A stretch of 64,000 nt of DNA. Origin: JAWKNZ01 sp041391425. GTDB lineage: Bacteria; Bdellovibrionota_B; Oligoflexia; Oligoflexales; JAWKNZ01. The position numbers and the translations under genes are program-made. Below the pieces are notes generated by a model, which was not told the origin of the DNA, made no database searches, and worked only from the letters and a program-made list of their open reading frames with translations. Positions 34,923 through 41,729 of this stretch are shown piece after piece (position 1 is the stretch's first letter; each line of letters begins with the position of its first letter). The stretch is from positions 13,221 through 77,220 of the forward strand of contig JAWKNZ010000015.1 of the NCBI GenBank assembly GCA_041391425.1. Reading direction: 5' to 3'.

Positions 34923-35901
34923 AGAAGTAACCTATCGTGAAGCTGTGAAAAGAGCTATCGATAAAGCTCTGGATGAAGACGAACGTGTATTTGTTATGGG
35001 AGAGGATGTTGGTCGATACGGCGGAACCTATGCAGTTACACATGGATTGCTTGAAAAATATGGACCCGATCGTGTTCGAGATACTCCTTTAGCAGAATCT
35101 GGGTTTGTTGGTGCGGGGATTGGAGCGGCCATTGGCGGCATGCGGCCTATCGTTGAAGTCATGACGGTCAATTTTAGCCTGCTTGCACTAGATCAGATTG
35201 TAAATAATGCGGCGACACTTTGCCATATGTCGGCCGGACAATTCAACGTTCCTCTTGTTATTCGTATGTCTACTGGAGCAGGTCGGCAACTCGCGGCGCA
35301 ACATTCCCATAGTTGGGAAGGATGGTACGCGCATATACCTGGAGTTAAGATCTTGGCCCCAGCAACTGTGACGGATGCTTATGGCATGTTGCTTTCTGCC
35401 CTCGAAGAACCAGATCCAACCCTGATTTTCGAACATGCGTTGCTTTATAACATGAAAGGTCTTTTGGACACAGACGATTTCGGAAACTTTAATATTAAAA
35501 GTGCAAATGTCGCAAAAGAAGGGAAGGATTTGACAATCTTGACTTACGGTGGGTCGTTACCGAAAGTCATCGAATCAGCGAACGATCTTGATGCTGAAGG
35601 TGTCTCAGCTGAAGTTATTGATCTTCGTGTTTTAAGGCCGTTGGATGATGAGACAATCCTAGCTTCCGTTAGAAAAACAAGTAAGGTCTTAATTGTCGAT
35701 GAAGGCTGGAAATCAGGTAGTCTTTCGGCAGAACTTTGCACGCGTATCGTTGAACATGCCTTTTTTGATTTAGATGCGCCTATAGCAAGGGTATGCAGCG
35801 AGGAGGTCCCTATTCCTTACGCCAAACATCTTGAAGAAGCGGCATTACCACAAGTAGAAAAAATAGTTGCAAAAGCCAAAGAACTTGTGGGGTCGAAATG
35901 A
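34915..35901 (+). CDS. pdhB: pyruvate dehydrogenase E1 component, beta subunit
   Basis: 328 aa. MGEDVGRYGGTYAVTHGLLEKYG, DTPLAESGFVGAGIGAA and GRQLAAQHSHSWEGWYAHIPG are standard for E1 beta; Glu in the TPLAE segment supports thiamine activation. The C-terminal transketolase-type domain binds lipoyl-E2. The gene overlaps both neighbours by 4-8 bp, typical for stoichiometric complex subunits. Confidence 0.92.
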   Translation: MAEEVTYREAVKRAIDKALDEDERVFVMGEDVGRYGGTYAVTHGLLEKYGPDRVRDTPLAESGFVGAGIGAAIGGMRPIVEVMTVNFSLLALDQIVNNAATLCHMSAGQFNVPLVIRMSTGAGRQLAAQHSHSWEGWYAHIPGVKILAPATVTDAYGMLLSALEEPDPTLIFEHALLYNMKGLLDTDDFGNFNIKSANVAKEGKDLTILTYGGSLPKVIESANDLDAEGVSAEVIDLRVLRPLDDETILASVRKTSKVLIVDEGWKSGSLSAELCTRIVEHAFFDLDAPIARVCSEEVPIPYAKHLEEAALPQVEKIVAKAKELVGSK

Positions 35902-36800
35902 TCGAATTTAAGATGCCATCTCTGGGTGCGGATATGGACAAGGGGACTTTGGTAGCGTGGCATTTTAAACCTGGAGACCATGTCAATCGAGGCGATATCA
36001 TAGCTGATGTTGAGACTCAAAAAGGCACCATCGAGGTAGAAATTTGGGAGACTGGAACAATTAGCGAAATGCTGGTTGAACCTGGTAAGGAAGTTCCCGT
36101 GGGGACGGTGCTTGCCCTTTTGCAAAGTGAAAAAAGTGTAACTGATGTTCCATCGATTTCTATGATCGAGAGAACTCCACCCTCTATTCAAGAGCTAAGC
36201 ATGCCAACCCCACTTAGGGAATCTGGACAACAAAGAGTTATTCCAAAGGTCATTTTAACTGGCCCATCGAGGGAGAGGCGGCTCAGGGTTACTCCTCTTG
36301 CTCGAAAAGTTGCCGTAGAAAAGGGCATTGATCCGGCCCTGGTTCATGGTAGCGGTCCGCAAGGCGCTATCACTAGGTTGGATGTCGATCAATACAGTGG
36401 CGAGAAAATTTATGCAGAAAAGAAACCGTCAAAGGTTGATGGTATAGAAAAAAAATCAGTGGCAATGAGACAGGCGATTGCGACTAGCATGAGCCGTTCT
36501 AAAAGAGAAATTCCACACTATTATCTTCAGACAGAGATCAATATGGAACCTTCTCTCTCTGTGCTTGAAAAAGTTAATGCTGAGAAGTCAGTAACTGATC
36601 GGATTCTCTCAGCAGCCCTATATATCAAGGCGGTTGCTAAAGCCTGCGCACGCGTCCCAGAAATGAAGGGCTTCTGGTTAGAGGGGCAGTTCCATCCAGT
36701 GTCTGCTGTCCATATAGGTGTTGGCATTTCGTTACGTCACGGAGGCCTTGTAGCTCCAGCGATTCATGATGTTGAAACAAATCCATCCAAAAGATTATGA
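35898..36800 (+). CDS. pdhC: dihydrolipoamide acetyltransferase (E2), N-terminal part of a split gene
   Basis: 300 aa: lipoyl domain 1-76 with the lipoyl Lys in ETQKGTIEVE, peripheral-subunit-binding domain about 135-165 (VTPLARKVAVEKGIDPALVHG), then the first half of the catalytic domain (MRQAIATSMSRSKREIPHYY, GLVAPAIHDVETNPSKRL). The frame ends at TGA 36798-36800; the missing half begins one frame back at 36797. The total span 35898-37129 is one base short of a whole number of codons, so a single-base loss (or -1 slip) splits an E2 of about 410 aa. Confidence 0.85.
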   Translation: MIEFKMPSLGADMDKGTLVAWHFKPGDHVNRGDIIADVETQKGTIEVEIWETGTISEMLVEPGKEVPVGTVLALLQSEKSVTDVPSISMIERTPPSIQELSMPTPLRESGQQRVIPKVILTGPSRERRLRVTPLARKVAVEKGIDPALVHGSGPQGAITRLDVDQYSGEKIYAEKKPSKVDGIEKKSVAMRQAIATSMSRSKREIPHYYLQTEINMEPSLSVLEKVNAEKSVTDRILSAALYIKAVAKACARVPEMKGFWLEGQFHPVSAVHIGVGISLRHGGLVAPAIHDVETNPSKRL

Positions 36801-37129
36801 CGGACCTTTTGGACTTAGTCGCTCGTGCAAGATCTGGGAAGATACGAAGTTCAGAAATTTCTGATCCGACGATCACAATTACTAATTTAGGTGATCAAGG
36901 TGTAGAAACGGTGTTTGGCGTAATATATCCTCCCCAAGTTGCGCTGATTGGTTTTGGTAAAATCAATTCAAAACCATGGGCTTCAGATGGAATGATTGGT
37001 GTAAAACCAGTAGTTACAGCAACGCTCTCAGCCGACCATAGAGCAAGTGATGGGCACAGAGGTGGGATTTTCTTAAATCTTATCAGCAAACTATTATCTG
37101 ATCCAAAAGAGCTAGATTTTGAGATTTAA
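36797..37129 (+). CDS. pdhC: dihydrolipoamide acetyltransferase (E2), C-terminal part of a split gene
   Basis: 110 aa starting at an ATG that overlaps the stop of the upstream part (ATGA). It continues exactly where E2 sequences should continue: LLDLVARARSGKIRSSEI, TITITNLGDQGVETVFGV and the catalytic DHRASDG (canonical HxxxDG). Comparing with normal E2 spacing, no residue is missing at the junction. It may be expressed by coupling as a separate half, by -1 frameshifting, or be the tail of a broken gene. Confidence 0.75.
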   Translation: MTDLLDLVARARSGKIRSSEISDPTITITNLGDQGVETVFGVIYPPQVALIGFGKINSKPWASDGMIGVKPVVTATLSADHRASDGHRGGIFLNLISKLLSDPKELDFEI

Positions 37130-37138
37130 GAGGTGTTT

Positions 37139-37381
37139 ATGAATGAGATGCAAATCAAAGAGAAACTAATTGCGGTATTGAAGGATATTGCTCCCGAAGT
37201 CGAAGAATCAGATGTAGATGATAAGATTAACCTTCAAGAGCAGTTTGATTTGGATTCGGTCGATGTAATGAACTTTATCATTAAGGTGCAAAAGAGATTT
37301 AATGTTGAAATCCCTAATAAGGATTTCCGTAGCTTTTTGGTTATTAATGAAGCCACAAAATACTTACGAAAGTTAGTGTGA
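37139..37381 (+). CDS. acyl carrier protein
   Basis: 80 aa from the ATG at 37139, five bases after AAGAGG; the GTG at 37133 is less likely. FDLDSVDVMNFIIKVQKRFNVEIP contains the DSV(D) motif whose Ser carries 4'-phosphopantetheine (DSL in FabD-type ACPs). It is the last gene of the synthetase-pdh operon, so an acyl group could move from E2 or the ligase onto this carrier; the acceptor pathway is not visible here. Similar ACPs next to pdh genes occur in other stress clusters. Confidence 0.8.
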   Translation: MNEMQIKEKLIAVLKDIAPEVEESDVDDKINLQEQFDLDSVDVMNFIIKVQKRFNVEIPNKDFRSFLVINEATKYLRKLV

Positions 37382-37693
37382 TGATGATAGAAATCGAAAA
37401 TAAAAACGAACTCCATCCTGAAGGTCGCTCTCCCTAAAAAAAGTTCTACCAAACAGACGATGGAAAGTACCAAATGTCTCGGATGCCTATAATCATTTAA
37501 TGTGACTAAGGCTGTAAGCATTTTGTTATCAGAATCTATTTATTTACTACACTGCTTGCGAAAATGCCCTGGAACAAACGTACTGAGGTCAGTGTATAGT
37601 CTATAGCAGCTCTCATTACCCTAAATCGCATTTTCGCTATGGCAGCAACTCCAGGTTAAAATTTTAAGTAATGGAGTTACCAGCGTAGTAAAC
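37382..37693. other. intergenic region after the pdh operon
   Basis: 312 bp. An 18-codon frame (MMIEIENKNELHPEGRSP) overlaps the end of the acyl carrier gene and stops; the continuation in another frame looks protein-like for some 20 codons, so it may be debris of a sixth operon gene. GCGAAAATGC (37558) and GCATTTTCGC (37629) are inverted copies 60 bp apart of unknown meaning. Confidence 0.3.
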
Positions 37694-37909
37694 TCAAGTT
37701 TGTCGTGAGTTTTTAATATAAGCTGTATAGATAGGCCTTATAGCGGCTGCAACTGACAGAATTATATATGTTTGCCAGCTTAGCGATAGTATCGATTCCC
37801 ACACTTTTGCTAAGAACAAAGTGAAAAAGAGCACCGACCATTTGATTAATGCTACGTCAAACCAATTAAGTCGCTTTACTCTATCGTTAGCCCAGTTATT
37901 GAAATTCAA
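37694..37909 (-). CDS. small membrane protein
   Basis: 71 aa, TTG start at 37909 with GGAGG six bases upstream. NWFDVALIKWSVLFFTLFLAKVW and SWQTYIILSVAAAIRPIY are two membrane segments joined by a short turn. The pattern NWFDVxLIKxSVxxFxLxLxKxW recurs in small proteins of stress clusters in other bacteria and archaea; function unknown. It follows usp by 19 bp on the same strand, so they are co-transcribed. Confidence 0.65.
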   Translation of the reverse strand: MNFNNWANDRVKRLNWFDVALIKWSVLFFTLFLAKVWESILSLSWQTYIILSVAAAIRPIYTAYIKNSRQT

Positions 37910-37928
37910 TTATACCTCCGAGAGTGAG

Positions 37929-38924
37929 CTATTTTAGATGTCCAATGTTTGAAACTATCATAATAGGGATATTCAAATTCAACATTGCATAAAATGGAAC
38001 TTTGCCAATTGAGACAGGATGTTTGTGAAGAAAATGGTGTCTACCAAATACAATCAAATCCGGATTCAAAGATTTGATAGATTGAGTTAATTCATCAAAG
38101 ACGTCACCAAAGCGCACTTCCTGCGTATAGGAAACATTGTTCAAATTCAAAAACGATTGAGGAATCTCCAACCTTTTGTCCATTTTTTTATGTATGGCCT
38201 TTTCTGTGTTAGAGACGATCGAGTGTTTGTCAATTTCAAAATCATATTCAAGGTCACGAGTAATCATCATTTCAAATACTTGATTGGCCCAAGTTAAAAG
38301 TTGTTCCTTTGATTCTTTGTGGATATGGAGATGGTGCAACGTGACATTACGAAATGCACCAGAAAGTTCACCAGCAGTAGATAGAACATCTGCACTTGTT
38401 TGGCTTAGATCATCGCATACAAGTACAGTAAATTTCTCACCATTAAAATCGTAAAATTTACCTTCTGGAATAACTAATACGGGTATAGAAGATTCAGTCA
38501 TTAGTTCTATGGCGGTAGAAAAACCTCTCGGAACAAATCTGTAGGATACTGGTTTTACACCGCATACGATCAATGAAGCTCGGGAAATTAGCGCATCACT
38601 TTTTAGTGCTTCTCCAGGACGTCCGACATGTACCGATGTTTCAAATTCCCCTTTGCTAAGATATGGCTTAAGTGTTTTCTGAAGTTCGTTAGTGGCTTCC
38701 TTCGTCCTTTGCTCCTCGGCAGCTTTTGCTATTCCTGATGAAATATATTCACCTGGGTAAATGACTGATGCGGAAGTCCATTGTTCAACAACGTGAGTAA
38801 ATTTAAGGCTCATATCTGTGCGCTTGGCTAGACTGATAACGCTTTTTATATATTCATCAACGATTGCTGTGAATTTGATACCGGCAACAATCTTTCTTTC
38901 TTTGCCTCGAAATCGTTCGAACAT
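37929..38924 (-). CDS. tandem universal stress protein
   Basis: 331 aa with two UspA-like halves (about 10-155 and 160-325). The first half ends SSIPVLVIPEG and the second ends HKHPVSIGKVPFYAMLNLNIPIMIV, each the typical last strand of a Usp fold. The second half has the GR-HH(F/V)L variant of the ATP-binding G-x2-G-x9-G region. GGAGGTG precedes the ATG. Usp proteins support survival during starvation, hypoxia or oxidants. The sigma-54-type promoter at 38957 and a Dps-like remnant on the other side fit this. Confidence 0.85.
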   Translation of the reverse strand: MFERFRGKERKIVAGIKFTAIVDEYIKSVISLAKRTDMSLKFTHVVEQWTSASVIYPGEYISSGIAKAAEEQRTKEATNELQKTLKPYLSKGEFETSVHVGRPGEALKSDALISRASLIVCGVKPVSYRFVPRGFSTAIELMTESSIPVLVIPEGKFYDFNGEKFTVLVCDDLSQTSADVLSTAGELSGAFRNVTLHHLHIHKESKEQLLTWANQVFEMMITRDLEYDFEIDKHSIVSNTEKAIHKKMDKRLEIPQSFLNLNNVSYTQEVRFGDVFDELTQSIKSLNPDLIVFGRHHFLHKHPVSIGKVPFYAMLNLNIPIMIVSNIGHLK

Positions 38925-38956
38925 GATATTGCACCTCCGTTTTCAAATTAAAGTCT

Positions 38957-38971
38957 GCAAAGATTAAGCCA
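38957..38971 (-). promoter_or_regulatory. sigma-54-type promoter of usp
   Basis: Minus strand TTGGCTTAATCTTTGCA with GG-N10-GC; 33 bp upstream of the start. Confidence 0.7.
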
Positions 38972-39108
38972 ACTTTGTATTGGATGCATTTTTCTAAAAA
39001 GTTTTGATCATTCGAAATTTTGTGTAAGTAAAATGTTTACACCCTCATAACCAGCTAGATGACTCAGCGTTTAATAAAGGAAAATAACATAAAAACTGAA
39101 GCTACCGG

Positions 39109-39360
39109 ATGCCACTATCAATAGAAGAGCTATTCATGGGAATCGACATTGGAATTTCTGAAGACAAACGAAAGAAAATTGTAGCCGGTTTGGCTCGTTT
39201 ACTTGCAGACTCATATACGCTTTATCTAAAGACTTACAATTTTACTAGAGACGAGTTGTTAACTCAGTTGATCTTCTTGCCTGACGAAATAATTGCCTCG
39301 ATTGAGGTGGCCTCCATTTTACCGGACACTCTAAATAATGTATGGATTTTGTTTACATGA
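39109..39360 (+). pseudogene. truncated Dps-like ferritin remnant
   Basis: 83 codons. Residues 11-45 (GIDIGISEDKRKKIVAGLARL, LADSYTLYLKTYNF) are the classic N-terminal helix of Dps DNA-protection ferritins (NIGISEKDRKKIVxGLxxLLADTYTLYLKTHNF). The next expected residues (HWNVxGPxFxxLH, iron ligands) are missing, and the frame passes into an unrelated short tail and a stop. Traces such as LHEKSLHWAN follow in another frame. I read it as a dead dps gene; it has no clear promoter. Confidence 0.6.
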
Positions 39361-39441
39361 AAAATCTCTTCATTGGGCGAACAAGTTTACACTTCAGTAT
39401 TACTATGGTTTACCAATGATTTGTCCTATCGAAATCAATCT

Positions 39442-39456
39442 TGGCTTTATAATTGC
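39442..39456 (+). promoter_or_regulatory. sigma-54-type promoter of hsp20
   Basis: TTGGCTTTATAATTGC (39441-39456), GG-N10-GC, 50 bp upstream of the ATG at 39506. Confidence 0.72.
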
Positions 39457-39505
39457 AATTGCTTTCGATGGATATTGTTTAACTTAACCTTTTAGGAGGA
39501 TGAAA

Positions 39506-40033
39506 ATGACTGCACTTGATGTTTGGAGAGGAGATCGACCCTCATTGCTTAGTTCATGGGAGCCATTCTCGCGAGATTTTGACCGTATGTTTAGTGATAT
39601 GGAGCGTTCGCTCGGTTCGTTACGTGGCTGGTCCGCTAACGGTCCTGAATTTGTTCCCGCATGTGACATTGAGGAAACCGAAAGCGAATATCATCTCTCA
39701 ATGGATGTCCCTGGTTTGGAAAAAGATGACATTAGAATTGAGGTAGTTGGCAATTCTGTCAGCATCTCGGGTGAAAGAAAGCAGGAGAAAGAAGAAAAAG
39801 GTGCAAATCAGTACCGTCTAGAGAGATCTTATGGGAAGTTTAATCGTACGTTCACACTTCCTGATGGTGTCAAAGAAGAAAATATTGAGGCCAACTACGA
39901 TAATGGTGTCCTTTGTCTAACACTGCCAAAGTCTGAGAAGTCTAAGGCAAAACGTATTAGCGTTAAATCCGGTAAGCCAGGATTTGTTGCCAAGCTTGCA
40001 GGCAAAGGTAAGAACAAAGCCGCCAATGAGTAG
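39506..40033 (+). CDS. Hsp20/alpha-crystallin small heat shock protein
   Basis: 175 aa. The ATG at 39506 is seven bases after AGGAGG; the ATG at 39500 sits on the ribosome site. Residues ~50-150 form the alpha-crystallin domain (PACDIEETESEYHLSMDVPG, IRIEVVGNSVSISGERK, YGKFNRTFTLPDGV, YDNGVLCLTLPK with the G-x-L motif). It holds unfolded proteins without ATP. A Lys/Gly-rich tail follows. It leads a run of four stress-type genes (PEBP, thiamine-binding-like, OB-fold) with short gaps. Confidence 0.9.
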   Translation: MTALDVWRGDRPSLLSSWEPFSRDFDRMFSDMERSLGSLRGWSANGPEFVPACDIEETESEYHLSMDVPGLEKDDIRIEVVGNSVSISGERKQEKEEKGANQYRLERSYGKFNRTFTLPDGVKEENIEANYDNGVLCLTLPKSEKSKAKRISVKSGKPGFVAKLAGKGKNKAANE

Positions 40034-40100
40034 GTTGATCTCTTTGATGCAGGTAAGCATTGCGTCATCGGAATTGTTCGCAAAGCAGAGGAGAGAACCA

Positions 40101-40625
40101 GTGACTTTTAACATAACCAGTTCCGCGTTTGAAAATAACGGTGAGATTCCGAAAAAATTCTCCGGCGAAGGGGAGGATTTATCGACGCCACTCCATTGGC
40201 AAAATGTTCTAGAAGGAACAAAAGAGCTGGTCCTCATCTGCGATGACTCTGATGCACTTGCAACGATACCATGGGTTCATTGGGTGATTTACAAAATTAA
40301 TCCCATTATCAATCAACTTCCTGAAGTGCTGCCCAATAAGCTGTCATTTGATCGTCCGATTCACGCGGTTCAAGGTAAGAATTCTTGGAACAAAACTGGC
40401 TACGGAGGACCCATGCCCCCATTGGGGCTTGGGTGGTGCCGCTACATTTTTAATCTATATGCAATTAGTGAAGTTGTGAAACTGAAATCAAATAACAACA
40501 GCCGATGTTTTGCGCGAAATGGTACGACGCGAGGTCGAGGAGAGCACGTGAAAATACGTGCCGAAAAAATTGTCAAAAAACCAAATCGATATTCCCAAGA
40601 TCCGGGTATGGAAGGAATGATATAG
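40101..40625 (+). CDS. PEBP-family protein (YbhB/YbcL-like), with a locally frame-altered segment
   Basis: 174 aa, GTG start at 40101 with AGGAGAG upstream. FTSSAFxxxGxIPKKFxGEGxDxSxPLxW, LVLICDDSDA, HWVIYKI and GYGGPMPPLG are PEBP family segments (YbhB/YbcL type, cytoplasmic, possible phospholipid or nucleotide binding). Near the end, normal relatives have ADVLREMVRREVEEH; this appears here one frame over at about 40502-40545, while the actual frame gives SRCFARNGTTRGRGE. Two compensating indels restore the frame before HVKIRAEKI. The fold of the last quarter may be damaged. Confidence 0.75.
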   Translation: MTFNITSSAFENNGEIPKKFSGEGEDLSTPLHWQNVLEGTKELVLICDDSDALATIPWVHWVIYKINPIINQLPEVLPNKLSFDRPIHAVQGKNSWNKTGYGGPMPPLGLGWCRYIFNLYAISEVVKLKSNNNSRCFARNGTTRGRGEHVKIRAEKIVKKPNRYSQDPGMEGMI

Positions 40626-40639
40626 GTGGAGGTTAGAAT

Positions 40640-40942
40640 ATGATTGCTGAATTTAGTGTTTATTTGCCAAATCAGGTGCATATGTCTTCGAGTCTTGCTG
40701 AAGTTCTTTCTTTATTAGATAAAAGGGGCATCGAATATAGTCTTGGTGCCACAAGTACAAGCATTCGTGGCGATGCAAGAGATGTTTTTGACGCGCTTAA
40801 AGCATGTCGAGATCGTTTGAAAGAAAACTCCGACGAACTTGTAATGAATATTAATATCGTCGAGCGTAGAGAAGAGCGTCACACGCTTGGGGACAACATT
40901 AACGCTGTGCTTAATGTTAGAGGGGAGAAAAAATATGTGTAA
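40640..40942 (+). CDS. MTH1187/YkoF-like thiamine-binding protein
   Basis: 100 aa, GGAGG six bases before the ATG. MIAEFSVYL...SSSLAEVLSLLDKRGIEYSLGATSTSIRGDARDVFDALKACRDRL follows the UPF0045/MTH1187 family, tetrameric ferredoxin-like proteins that bind thiamine-type ligands. Adjacent to a pyruvate dehydrogenase operon, which needs thiamine diphosphate, this is suggestive but unproven. It lies 14 bp after the PEBP gene and overlaps the OB-fold gene by 8 bp. Confidence 0.7.
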   Translation: MIAEFSVYLPNQVHMSSSLAEVLSLLDKRGIEYSLGATSTSIRGDARDVFDALKACRDRLKENSDELVMNINIVERREERHTLGDNINAVLNVRGEKKYV

Positions 40943-41381
40943 TGGGTTGTTATTATGCTTATATTTGATACTAGCCGGTTTTTCATCTGAACTATTAATT
41001 GCTGGTCCAGGTTCTGGTTGGGGAATGAGCTCTCGCTACAACCAGATGTTTGATACAAAATCAGTTGTTGAAATTGAAGGTACTGTTGAGGAAGTGCTGT
41101 ACCGCTCTCCTCTAAGAGGAATGTCCTCGGGTGTTCATCTTCGCGTGAAAGCTAAAGATAAAACGTATGAGGTGCATCTTGGTCCAAAGTGGTACATTGA
41201 TAATCAAGAAGCAAAAATTGAAAAGGGTGATCAGATAAAAATAGCCGGTTCAAAGATAAAATTTGATGGTGCAGATGCAATTATTGCGGAAAGCGTAACG
41301 AAAGGTGATCAGATGCTTGTTTTACGCGATAACAGCGGCCGACCTAACTGGGCCGGGTGGCGCAATTGCTGTAGGCCATGA
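40935..41381 (+). CDS. secreted OB-fold-like protein
   Basis: 148 aa from the ATG at 40935 with GGGGAG upstream. A signal peptide (LLLCLYLILAGFSSELLIA) precedes a ~100-residue domain with VEIEGTVEEVLYRSP, GVHLRVKAKDKTYEVHLGPKWYID, IEKGDQIKIAGSKIKFDG and ending RPNWAGWR. This small secreted OB-like family recurs in stress clusters of other proteobacteria; binding partner unknown, nucleic acid binding has been assumed from the fold. Co-transcribed with the upstream genes by overlap. Confidence 0.65.
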   Translation: MCNGLLLCLYLILAGFSSELLIAGPGSGWGMSSRYNQMFDTKSVVEIEGTVEEVLYRSPLRGMSSGVHLRVKAKDKTYEVHLGPKWYIDNQEAKIEKGDQIKIAGSKIKFDGADAIIAESVTKGDQMLVLRDNSGRPNWAGWRNCCRP

Positions 41382-41670
41382 TTTGTATAGTTTCAACTGG
41401 TAAGTGCAAATGCCTCTGTCATGCACTTATTGTTCTTATAAACTACATTAAAAAAATCTATTTTCGATATGAGGTTCTTTACTTTTTCGGGTACCGTCCG
41501 GAACTCAATTGGTTTGACGAGAACGTCGTTGCTCCAGCCTTTAGAAAATTACTTTTCGTTTTTGACAATCCGTCACCAGTTAGTGTGGCTATCGTGGTGT
41601 TCGGATGTATTGATCGTATTTCTGTTACTAATTTTTCTCCCAATCCATCAGGAGTTGATGATTAATGATT
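41382..41670. other. gap before polX
   Basis: About 290 bp. Long plus-strand frames pass through it (one joins in frame with polX from 41469), but they lack family similarity and lie upstream of the polX promoter at 41671. I see no gene here. Confidence 0.4.
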
Positions 41671-41685
41671 TGGCATATAGGTTGC
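41671..41685 (+). promoter_or_regulatory. sigma-54-type promoter of polX
   Basis: TTGGCATATAGGTTGCA (41670-41686), GG-N10-GC, 45 bp before the GTG start at 41730. It argues against the longer frame starting at 41469. Confidence 0.72.
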
Positions 41686-41729
41686 ACTATAAGAACGGAT
41701 ACGTTCTAGACCTGTATTTTGAGGTTATC

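Noticed and set aside
37558..37638. Inverted GCGAAAATGC/GCATTTTCGC as another palindromic element
   Set aside because: The GTAC core and terminal repeats of the other elements are missing.
41469..41729. N-terminal extension of polX
   Set aside because: It lacks similarity and lies upstream of the polX promoter; the GTG at 41730 starts the normal protein.
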